64,000 bases of DNA from Gigantopelta aegis (taxonomy: Eukaryota > Mollusca > Gastropoda > Neomphalida > Peltospiridae), in the NCBI RefSeq assembly GCF_016097555.1, contig NC_054701.1, positions 37,960,492 through 38,024,491 on the forward strand. The letters are read 5' to 3'. Every line of letters begins with the position of its first letter. The stretch's first letter is position 1. A model generated the notes under the pieces. The model saw only the letters and a list, made by a program, of their open reading frames with translations, was not told where the DNA came from and did not search any database. Positions 1-11,500 of this stretch are shown in pieces. The position numbers were made by a program, and so were the translations under genes.

Positions 1-157
1 GTGTAAGTGGTTTACACCTACCCATTGAGCCTTGCGCAGCACTCACTCAGGGTTTGGAGTCGATATCTGGATGAAAAATCCCATGCCTCGACTGGGATCC
101 GAACCCAGTACTACCAGCCTGTAGACCGATGGCCTAACCATGACGCCACCGATGCCG
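1..157 (-). repeat. tRNA-derived SINE, copy 1
   Basis: Read on the minus strand this begins with a tRNA-like head. An A-box-like stretch (GGCGTCATGGTTAGGC) is followed about 40 bases later by a B-box-like GGTTCGGATCCCAG, then a short unrelated body that ends near base 1. A second, diverged copy with the same orientation and the same body (CACCTACCCATTGAGC on the plus strand) lies at 27393-27508. Two copies with a shared non-tRNA body mark it as a SINE rather than a working tRNA gene. It directly abuts the 5' truncated end of the LINE that follows. Confidence 0.7.
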
Positions 158-3100
158 ATCAAATTTTGATGAATTAAGTATTTTAATTAACAAACATAAT
201 CCTATTGCAGTGTGTCTTCAAGAAAGTTTTGGAAAGATACTGATCATATTACCATGAGACGATTTAACCTCTATCATGTTTCAAAAAACTGACAATAGAG
301 CATTTGGAGGTGTTTCCATTCTTGTTAATGAAAACATTCCTCAGAATATAGTGACATTAAATACTAATTTACAAGCTGTTGCTGTAAAAGTCACGGCTCA
401 TAAAACTATTACTCTGTGCTCCTCGTAATCATTTTAATTTTAATCCAAGGGATCTTCAAGATCTTATTAACCAGCTCCCTACTCCGTTTATTATTATGGG
501 AACTTTTAATGGCTACCATACTTTGTGGGGATGTGAGGTTGTAAATATTAGAGGTAAACAATTGCAAGACTTAATTCTCAAAAATGACTTACTTTTATTA
601 AATGATAAAAGTCATACATATTTTCATTCTGCAAGTGGTTCTTTCACTTCTATAGACTTAACCCTTTGTAGTCCTTCACTTTTTCTTGATGTTTCCTGGA
701 AAGTTAGTTCAAACCCTTGTGGTAGTGACCACTTTCCCAATATTTTGGAGAATGATGGACCTCCATTGCTTGAAAGGGTTCAAAGATGGAAGTTGGCGAA
801 GGCAAATTGGAGTCAGTTTCGGCATCTGTGTAGCACTCGACTGCAACAATTTGCCATTGTTGATGCTGATGATCCCATGTCTTTGTTCACTTCCATCTTG
901 AAGGATATTGCAGATGAAACTATTCCTAAGACTTCGGCAGTGCCAAAGCGTTTCAATAAACTATGGTTTATTGACACGTACAAGGATGCATTCAAAGAGC
1001 GAAATAGGCTCCTTGAGAGGTCCAAACGTGAACCTACTGGGGATAACCTAGATGCATTTCGTATTGCTAGAGCTAAGGCTCGAAGAGAGATTAGACAGAG
1101 TAAGAAAACATCTTGGAGAACGTTTGTCTCCAAGTTGAATTCACAAACATCAGTGAAATCTGTCTGGAATAGGATCCGTAAAATCAAAAGTAAAGAATCC
1201 AGTAATACAGTTCATCATTTGTCTGTTAATGACACGGGTGTTACGTCTCATCGTGACATTGCCAATGCATTGGCAGACAACTTTTCTCATAACTCATCTT
1301 CTGCTTTCAGTATAGATGCATTTACATCTGTTAGAACTAAAGCTGAAAACCAGTCCATTAATTTTTCATCTGAAAATGATGAAGTATACAACAGGCATTT
1401 CTCTTTGTAGGAATTGCAGGATGCTCTTCATAGAGCCCATAATACTTCAGTAGGACGAGATGAAATTCATTATCAGTTATTAAAACATTTACCGGAATCA
1501 TATCTGATGGTTGTTTTGAATATTTTAATAACATCTGGATTTCTGGAGACTTTCCTTCTGATTGGAGGAAAGCAATTATTATTCCTATTCCCATTGGTAA
1601 GGATTCAACAAATGCTACTAGTTGTCGCCCTATCGCTTTGACAAGTTGCATGTGTTAAACCATGGAACGAATGATCAATTTTAGACTTGTCTGGTATCTT
1701 GAATCTCACAAATTGCTTACTAATGTGCAATGTGGGTTTATATCTAGACGTAGCACGGTTGATCATCTTGTTAGATTTGAAACGTTTTGTAGGGAAGCTT
1801 TCATCCATAATCAGCACTTGGTTTCAGTATTGCTGTTTTATTTGGAGAAAGCTTACGCTACCACGTGGAGGTATGGGATTTTAAACGACCTCCATGGCAT
1901 GGGTCTTAGAGGTAGACTTCATGTTTTTATATCTCAATTTTTAAGAGATAGATCTTTTAAAGTCCGGGTGGGGTCGACGTTGTCTGACATTCACCCACAG
2001 GAGATGGGTGTGCCTCAAGGTAATATCCTGTCTGTAACTTTATTTTCTGTGAAAATTAACAGCATCACCCAGTGTTTAACACCTGGTGTGGATTGCTCGT
2101 TATATGTCGATAATTTTCAGATGTGCTATAGATCGTCAAATATGAGTATCATTGAACGTAGGTTGCAGCTTTGTTTCAATAAACTTCATCAATGGACAAC
2201 TAAAAATGGCTTTAGATTCTCAAAGGCAAAAACGGTTTGTATGCATATCTGCTAGAAAAGAGGTCTTCACTTAGATCCACAGTTGTTTTTGGACAAAAAT
2301 CCAATTCCAGTTGTGGAGGAGACCAAATTTCTGGGGGTTATATTTGACAGGAAGCTATCTTTTGTGCTCCATCTTAAATATGTTAAAAAGAGGGGCTTAA
2401 AAGCTCTCAGTATTTTATAAGTTATTGGTAATACGGAATGGGGAGCAGACCGAAAGGTTATGTTCTGTTTGTATAGATCTTTAGTTAGATCAAAAATTGA
2501 TTATTGATGCATTGTGTATGGGTCGGCACGCAAGTCTAACTTGCAGATGCTAGATCCTATACACAACCAGGAACTTAGGCTTTGCCTTGGTGCATTTAGA
2601 ACATCTCCTGTAGAGAGCTTGTACGTTGATACACACGAACCTTGTTTGGGTGCTAGACGTGCCAAGCTTTCTCTGCAGTATGCTACCAAGATTAAATCTT
2701 TACCGAACCATCCTACACATGAAGCGGTGTTTGACAACACATATATGAAGTTGTTTGATGCAAGGCCAAATGCTATTAGTACATTTGGTCTTCGCATTCA
2801 GCGTTTTTTGTTGATTTCCAACATTGATTTAACTGAAACTCCTTCATATTTTGTTTTACCACCTTGGTGTATTACACCACCTAAAATTGTGTTTGATCTG
2901 GCGCATCTGAAGAAAGATCGTACAGATGCTGTTGTTTATAAACAGTTTTTCATGGAAATTCAAGACAGGTACCGTGATTACATTCCCGTGTATACAGACG
3001 GATCACGGGATGGGAATTCTCTGGCTTGTGCTACAGTTTTTCCATCAGACACAATACTTGCCATGAGACTGCCTAGCTCAGCATCGATCTTTAGTGCTGA

Positions 3101-3955
3101 AGTTTGGGCAGTCATTACAGCCTTAGATGAAATCAAAGATTCGATTGTATCCAAATTTATTATTTTTACCAACTCACTTTCGTGTCTCCAAGCTTTACGC
3201 ATTATGAAGCTGGACCATCCCTTAATTGGTGATACGAAAGTGTGTCTTTTTATCCATTGCCAATAAAGACATTGTATTTTGTTGGGTGCCCAGCCATGTT
3301 GGCATCAGGGGTAATGAAAAGGCAGATTCAGCTGCCCAGTCTGCTTTGGATTTGCCTCATGCCAGGGTTGGTGTGCCGTATACTGATTTTAAATATAGTA
3401 TTAACCAATTAATTTTTTCGTCGTGGCAACATGATTGGGACGGTGCGGTTGCGAACAAGCTTCGTGCTACCAAGCCAGTCTTGGGACAGTGGCCGTCCTC
3501 CTACAGACAGTGCAAGAAGGATGAAATAGTATTGTGTCGTGCTCGCATCGGTCATACATATTTTTACCCATTCATTTATCTTGAAGAAAGATCATCCACC
3601 TCAGCGTGTGCATTGTCAGTGTATTCTGAAGGTTCGCCACATTTTGGAGGAGTGTAAGCATCTGAAAATATATTTTTAGTCAGAAAAATGTGATGTAATC
3701 ATTTCGATTCCACCCAGAATTTGTTTTACAATTTTTACGTGATAATGACTTTTACATTAAATTTTAATTTTATATATCTGTGATATTTGTATTTTTTGCA
3801 CAGTTCTTTACACTGTGTTTTTATTTAACTATTGAATTTTTATATTGATGCGGTTCATCATTTAATGTTTTGCATTTACCATAGTTTGACACCCAATAAC
3901 CGATGTATTTTTCATGCTGGGGTGTCGTTAAACATTCATTCATTCTTTTCGATTA
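158..3955 (+). mobile_element. Decayed LINE (I/Jockey-superfamily type) with endonuclease, RT and RNase H
   Basis: Translated pieces in order give an apurinic-type endonuclease (VCLQES near 205-235; an FNGYHTLWG block near 505; GSDHFP near 725), a linker rich in basic residues, a reverse transcriptase (VPQGNILS near 2010; the catalytic box reads YVDN near 2105, where YADD/FADD is usual) and a C-terminal RNase H (YTDGSRDG near 2990; VPSHVGIRGNEKAD near 3285). RNase H after RT is typical of I-type LINEs such as I and Nimb. Several frameshifts and stops (for example at 1408 and 2252) break the frame, and active-site Asp residues read Asn in both RT and RNase H, so it is dead. The element is truncated at about 160, inside the endonuclease. 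The 3' end carries a conserved tail (GACACCCAATA, then GGTGTCGTTAAAC) and an (ATTC)n terminus near 3940. Confidence 0.85.
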
Positions 3956-4047
3956 GCAGCAAGGGATCTTTTATATGCACCATTCCACAGACAGGATAGT
4001 AAATAAAATGTGTTGAGTGCGTCGTTAAATAAAACATTTCTTTCTTT
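3946..4047. repeat. Rearranged SINE (family A) fragment
   Basis: The left half (3946-4000) is the SINE middle in minus orientation (AGCAAGGGATCTTTTATATG). The right half (4000-4047) is the 3' tail of the same family in plus orientation (GTGCGTCGTTAAATAAAAC). The two halves are fused head to head at about 4000, which suggests an inversion or a template switch during insertion. It lies at the 3' end of the LINE. Confidence 0.7.
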
Positions 4048-4575
4048 CTAATAGTAATATAAGCGTAAAACAGAACGACAGCCAGTCTTAATGTGGGTAG
4101 CAGACGTTTCGTCCCCGAACCAGTTCGCCACAAATCAGTTCGACCCCACTACATGCATATGATGAAATAGTGCACATCTGGCTATGTATCTACATAAACA
4201 TCACACCGGTCCCAAATTTGTTTGTCACTTTATTGCTTATCTGTAGGTGGGAGTCTTAAACTGTAATATTTTATGTGCTAATAAAGTGGGTTTTTAAGGG
4301 GTTTCTTTTGTGAACCTATTAATGATTTTTGGTATGTTTGTGTGGGTGGGAGGGAAGTTCCAATTCACATATAAATACGTGTAATTATATACTCATTTGT
4401 ATTGTCATTTTGCAAATACATGTCAAACACGACATTTTTCGCACTGGTTAAAATTACTTTTATGAAAATGGTGTTTTCGCGTGCTTTAAATTATTGTTTT
4501 GAAAAGGGCGTTCGCGCGCATACAAAAATTAAAATATCAGAAAAATATTTCTATTAAGTTGGTCGCCCTGGCACG
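4048..4575. other. Intergenic, no gene seen
   Basis: AT-rich sequence between the SINE fragments. I see no coding exon, no RNA gene and no clear repeat here. Confidence 0.5.
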
Positions 4576-4769
4576 GTTTGAGCTATCCTGCCTGTGGGAA
4601 GCGCAAATAAAAGATCCCTTGCTGCTAATCGGAAAGAGTAGCCCATGTAGTGGCGACAGCGGGTTTCCTCTCAAAATCTGTGTGGTCCTTAACCATATGT
4701 CTGACGCCATATAACCGTAAATAAAATGTGTTGAGTGCGTTGTTAAATAAAACATTTCTTTCTTTCATC
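4576..4769 (+). repeat. SINE family A, 5' truncated
   Basis: It carries the family A middle and tail: TAAAAGATCCCTTGCTGCTAA, a GGCGACAGCGGGTTTCC block, ACCATATGTCTGACGCC, and the tail GTTAAATAAAACATTTC followed by (TTTC)n. The tRNA-like head is missing. Full-length relatives lie at 26399-26720 and 53412-53745. Confidence 0.85.
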
Positions 4770-4899
4770 AATTTTTTTTTTTTTTTAATAACTATAGTGA
4801 TCAATGAACTCTCACCGGGAAGTCAACTGTGTAGTGAGACTATAAACATCGGCAGATTACAACTTAGGCCGCTTCAGCAGGCACGGCGGAAGAAGTAGG

Positions 4900-5107
4900 C
4901 ATGGGGGGGGGGGGGGGGGGCCTGACTGAGATCGAGGGTGGAAAACAGAGTTTCTAGGTGGTTTCTAGGTGGTTCGGGGGTATGCTCCTCCGTAAAATTA
5001 AAAAAAACAGGATGTCCTGAAATCATCGCGCTTCTGGGGGCCTCGTGATTATGTGTACACTTATTTCCCCCCAGATCATTAATTTTTCCCCTCTTCCAGC
5101 GGGGGTT

Positions 5108-5204
<97 letters not shown>

Positions 5205-5345
5205 GCACTCGGATACTTAAACCGGCTCTGCCTGAAATGCAATTTCCTACATTCTACAAGTAAAATTCATCTCTAATATTTATGATTCAAAATTATTCTT
5301 GAGCACCCACCACCACCACCACCACCACCACCCCACCCCGCCCCC
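4900..5345. repeat. Simple-repeat cluster upstream of the kinase gene
   Basis: A G homopolymer (4903-4920), an A tract running into (TA)n (5110-5201) and (CCA)n with a C-rich run (5308-5346). Open frames across them encode only low-complexity peptides and are not genes. The cluster lies within about 600 bp upstream of the kinase start codon, so the true promoter may be the remaining 5350-5517 segment. No TATA box is clear there. Confidence 0.85.
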
Positions 5346-5517
5346 CTTGCTCCGCCGTGCCTGTTCATGTAAAGAAAAAACTTGAACTTTAACTTGTTCA
5401 CTGTCCCATTATCTGATAACACACACGGAAGTATTTCCAGTTGGACGGGGATTTTCCCTTTCAAAGCTACGAAAAAACCCAAACCTGACAACAAAGAAAA
5501 CAGAAAACAAAAACAAT

Positions 5518-8500
5518 ATGTCGGCCTTGTCGTTTGAAGGTTTGATCGGGAGAGGAGGATTTGCTGCCGTCTACCTTGTAAAAGACACGAGCGACGGAGA
5601 TCAAGTAAATATACAAGAGTTTTGTTTACATGTCGGTAAACTGTATTCATACGCAGTTTTGTCCTGTATTTGTCTACTGTACAAGCATACGTATCCATTA
5701 CAGTGATTACTGCCAGAGTTATTGAACGGAAAAGACGTATTTTCCCGGAACGCCCGTGCTCTCCATTCTAGAGCTTTCCAATTGTACAACTTTTATTTGG
5801 CTAATTTTAGTTGAATCTTTTTAAAGACTTAATCGCTGTTATAAAGTTTGATATTACTAGGCTTGGTGTATTTACTGGAGTTTTATTTGTGTGGTGGTTT
5901 ATGAACGATCGTTAACTAAACGGTGTTGATATACAAAGTGGCTATATATACGATGGCCGTGTATATAGCCTCCGCTAACGCGAGCTGGCTATATACACAG
6001 CAAAAATGTATATATGGGCGGTAAATAAATATTTGATTGATCCATATTTCCGAATCATCTGGAACAGGAGGAATACATACTAAGCACAAATAGGTAGCGG
6101 AGGCTATACACACGGTCTCTGATACAGACTGGGGGAGCGACAGAAACCTCTTCTCATGATTTACAACTCTCAACATATTGGCCAGACTACAATGTGGCTC
6201 TCAGACGTTTGGCTGTGAACCTACCAGTCTTCTCAACAAACCACTTAATTCAAAATCAAGCTCTTATAATAATTGGTAGAGTATTTGTCTGCATGCCCAT
6301 AGATAGTCTGCATGCTGAGTTGACAGTTCCTTCCTTGCTGGTTAGGAGACAAGCTCATTGTCTCAAATACTGGTTAAAGGGGCATTCCTGAGTTTGCTGC
6401 AATTTTTAATACGTTATCAACTAACAGAGACTTTTTAACGATTGTAATTACATATCAAATATATTTTTCTGCATAATATATTAGTAGCTGTATATTAAAC
6501 GTGTTTCTGGTCGTTCTAATATTTGTATTAGGTTAAATTTCATTTTATTTCCTAATCCAGTTTAGGCTTCTTACAAATATTAATATCTATGGTTTTCCAT
6601 CAAACTCCTGACGGGCGTATCATGTACCTCACCGGTACTCTTGTTTCATTATTATTAAACATAAAATATACTTAGTGAACTGAAAAAAGATTAAAAGTAA
6701 ATATCAAAACAGTAACTGTACCGTTATTATTACAAGGGATGACAGCTTATTTATTGTTGAACCGTAGCTATGGTGCAGTGTGCGTGTTTTATTTTCAGTA
6801 AAATGTTCAACATACACTCCTTCTAGTCACTTGAAGTGTTATGGTCGGCCTGATGACGAGATATTTGTAAATATACATGTACATATATAGAAACTCAAAC
6901 TTTACCAATTACTTGGTTGTGGGACGGGGAGGGATGGAGGGGGCATTCAGTATTGGTGACAGATTTCCTGATAAAAATTATGACGTTATTAAAGAAAACT
7001 TTTTAAATTTTATATCACATTAAATATATTCTGACACTTTGATGTAATATAATTAAAAGATAAAGATTGCACTGGCACGTCACTGCAGACTGACTATGCT
7101 GTACATGATAAATTGTCATCCCTTTACAACCCCATTGTTCTTGATCGTGCACGTGTCATTCGCGTGTTAACTGTTAGGTCACTTTGTAAACAAAACAAAT
7201 AACAAACTCCTCATCAGATTTATTTACAATTCAGATTTGGAAACATGTTAACGGTATAATTAACTTGCAAAATGCCGTGGACAATATTTTTACCTCAATA
7301 TTTTTATTTATTTATTTATTTTTCATTTACTTTTTTTTTTCTTCTTTTTTTTTTGGCCGTGGTCATTTTCTTATTTGCAGAGGTTGGATACATATTTGTA
7401 ATTTTGTTTTATTTCTGCAAATCATCAGGTATAAAAAATAAAATTCACATTTTCCTCAAATATAATTTGTCAACGTAAAGGAGGGGACAATTAAGACCAT
7501 TTGGCCTGGTATGCGTTTTCAACGATATATAATGCACATTATTGCTTAATATCAACAAGTATAATCATATAGTTAATTAATAAAACGGTTAAATGTGACG
7601 GCTATGATATATAACGGGCGCAGCCATTTTGTACCATCCCATTGAATACGCCCTCTGGCGAGCTGGTGGTTACGTAATACCTAACGTGTCACGTCAGGAA
7701 TTAGTCTTCGAACTAAAGAAACGAAACATACCAGATTTTTGCGAATGCATCGCAATGTTCTGTAATAATAGCCATCCCAGTAAACCAGGAACAATTATAT
7801 ATTGTTTTTCAATACAAAATAAACCACCATTATCAAAGTCTTGAAGTAACTGTATTATGGTTTGTACATAAATTAATCCATGTACTGAAATAATAATCGG
7901 AGTGTTTTCTTGTTTAATTGGTCTTTCTCTCCGTGGCCTGTACCTGTGGTTCCTGATTGGCAGGTGTATATTTAGACGGTCCCCAGACACTGTGTCTAAA
8001 CACACTAAAAAGACGTGCCTCTTTTATTAAGATCACAGGGTATTGTGTGGTAACCGCACGGATACCCCTCCAATCGTAATGGGCATTATCAGCCATCCTG
8101 TTTTATTACTGTAAGTAATTCTGTAAAACCCTTGATTAAGTAGACTTTTCCATCTAAAATCACAAAACTTACCAATTACGTCGTCCCCCCCCCCCCCCCC
8201 CCCCTCCCAAAAAAAAGAAAAGAAGAAAAGTATCACTTGGGTATCGTGAGTGGTCGTTTTAGCTCGAACCTAGGGTACCTACCAATAGGCCTAATAATAT
8301 GCATTTTTTCTTTGGATTTTTTAAAAAAGAAAAATATTGTAACTCCGTTTCGTTCTATTGATGCAAATTGAAATATATTTAGTTAAATAGTTTATTATAC
8401 TATCAAGTCATATATGTTGTTTTACAAGTCAGGTTGATGAAAGCGAAGCGCCTTGTCGTAAATTAGAGCGTTTGTTTACATTGTGGATTGAAGAGATGGA

Positions 8501-11500
8501 CGGAGCTAACGTCATTTCGCCCCAAGCTATACCACCGGTCGTCACAAAAACGAAACAAAATGGCTGCCAGTTAGCAGGAATATTTTTTTTTTATTATTAA
8601 CTCTAAAATTACGCGTTTTTCATTTGTTAAAGTGTCAGTATGTGTTGGTGGTCCGGGTATGCATCTTTCCAACACATAAGGCTCTTGTTTTGAGTTGACC
8701 CTACCTTTAAGGATATGCTAAAATGACAATACAAACCATGGCCCCCCTAAATTTTTGCGATCGTTATAATTTTATTATATATTTTAATTTTGTTACAATC
8801 TCCCTCCAAACCTCCCCCAAAGTTCCCTTGGCATTCCACCTCATGTCACTGCTCCCCCCCCCCCCCCCCCCCCCCCCCAAATGGATTTTCTGGATCCACC
8901 ACTGTTCATTTAAGAACTTACCACATATATTTTTGGTTGAAGACTATATGACTCCTAGGGAGGGAAAAAACATGGATTATTTGTCTTTAATTCATCGTTA
9001 TAAACACAACGGTAAGCACCCTTTAACTAAATTGATTGCCGCAAAGTGTATAGATGGAAATGTTTTTAATTATATCAATTTAATGAGATATATGTTAAAA
9101 ACTTTTTCATCAGTATTGGACTAACTTGTTTGGTTGACGTTCCTGTAAGGTTGTAGTGCGCCAATCGGTGACATCAAAGTGTTACGGCCCACTTGGCGTT
9201 CTAATGGGACTTAGTGCTTTGATATTTACCAAGATAGTTTTAACCATATGGGTAACATATAGAGAATAATACATGAGTGGCCGTTAGATACCATTTATCT
9301 CACAACGAGTTGTTTTAAAATGTATCTAACGAGAGAAAGCCAGTTTGATACGTTTTTAAACCAATTTACATATCCTCAAAAAAACAAAATTATATACCTA
9401 AAAAACCAGGTTTTTAGCACATTTCAAATTTTTTTTGACTAAAATATATTTACAACGCTTTGCACTTGTAGCTGATTTACGCGTCACAGACACATGATTG
9501 TCAGGTTAACTATACGTCACAGTGTAATCTATTTCCATCGTGTTGTTTTTCATTGGATGTATGGCATTGGTGACCTGGTCATCGTCTAAGAACAGCTTGC
9601 CGTTTGTCTTGAAATTGTTAACAAACGTACGTGTGTAAACAGGTTATGTGTTGTCATAAATAACGCACGGTGTTCTCACCAACGGGTGTGTAAGAAAATG
9701 TATTTATGTCATATCTTCAATCTACCGATAATGCAATATATAACTATGATATGATACATAACGTGTTTATTCCACAGTATGCTCTCAAAGTTGTGGACCT
9801 CGGGAAATTTGGATCCGATTTGTTGGAAAAGGCCTTACAGGAAGTTGAATTAATGAAACAACTCGATCACAACCACGTGGTTCAGTACATCGCATCATAC
9901 AAGAAGGGCACAAACATCTTCCTGTTCACAGAGTACTGTGACGGCGGGGATCTGTCTCAGTTTCTTAGAGAATCTAAGGAACAACTACCGGAAGAACTTG
10001 TCGTCTGTTGGATGTGGCAGATGTCGTCTGCACTTTGGGTAAGGATCTTTCCAAAATAATATGAGGGTTATGTGACAGGAGGTCTTTTTTGGCCCAACAC
10101 CACTAATAAGAAGAAATTAAATAATGTGGCATTATTTGTCTTTATGTTTAACTCATAACGTCATGTATTAATTAAGAATTGACCGCAGTTATTTTTTGGT
10201 ATACACAATATGACTCCCCGTATAGTTTAGGGGCCCTTAAATATTACACAATCATATTTTGGTCAAAATTAGATACCCCTCCTACCCCCATGTAACGCTC
10301 CGTAACGCCAGACAATACGACCCCCAAATATTACGTAACGCTTGGAGACGCACGAACCCTCCCCCCCCCCCCCCCCCCCCCATATACACACTTTCACTAA
10401 TAAGTCATTTGATGAATATTATTTTATTTTAAGAGAGAGCACAAAACAAATTTTTATGTAATATAACTGAGCGTTACGTAACGCTGGTCAGTAGACCCAC
10501 CTGTAACGCCGCATAACGTTTGGACCTACACCTACTGAGCCCCTCGAGCGTAACGTAATATTTGAATGGCCCCTTAAACGTTTTATAGGTTTTATAGTAT
10601 TACTCCGATGTATTGCATGTTAGTAGATTAATATATTATTTAGATGGCTACACAATCAGTATAGTTCCGTTAACTATATTATTCTTTTTTATTTTTCGTG
10701 TCATCAGTTTTAATTTTATGTCAAAATAATTATTTACAGTACATGCACTCCATGGACATCATTCACAGAGATTTGAAACCAGAAAACATCTATTTGTCGA
10801 AAGACGCCAATCTTAAACTGGGTGACCTTGGCATTGCCAGGTAATTGCTTTTAAAGGGAATCGGTCAGGGATTATGTGGCGTCAAATATATAAACTATTA
10901 AACAAGTTTTCATTCATGTTAATCGAAAAGGGAAAAATTAACCACCGTCATATTTGTTTTATATTCTAAATTGTATTCGCTTATTACCAATGTTATACAT
11001 TATCAGTGAAATCTTTACTCAGTTCGACTTTACATTACGTGAAATTGCATTTCCGGGTTAGCGAAACATTTTAAGAGTCTATAAATTTGGCACCAAACAT
11101 CGATGGTCATTTCTCTCTACTGTTACGGATTTAATGTATTCTGTATTGATGAAATGGTTGTTTCACGTGGTGCTGTCCACCACTGTGACACTGTGTAACA
11201 TATGATTTCAGGCTGTTGTCTTTGTATATGTGCTAGTGCCCTATGTATTATAGTAAATGTATACAGTTGATAATTTCTACTAGTCCAGATAAAACATTCA
11301 CTAGCCAGGATCGAGGGCTAGTGCATTTGTCGAACCCTGTATACAGTATCTACTCTTTCCATATTCTCTGTTTCATAATCAAAGGACGGAACATTTTCTG
11401 TGCATATTTGCTCCAGACATAGACATAGCTGTCTTAGCTGTTGAAACAGTAATTGTAGTTGAGGGATGTGAACTGTGGGTGGTGTTTGGCCGTGGTAGAA

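Noticed and set aside
1-157. A real tRNA gene on the minus strand
   Set aside because: A tRNA-like A and B box are present, but it continues into a body shared with a second copy at 27393, and acceptor-stem pairing is poor. It is a SINE.
4874-5263. Open frames on both strands rich in Tyr-Ile and Lys
   Set aside because: They arise from the A tract and (TA)n microsatellite.
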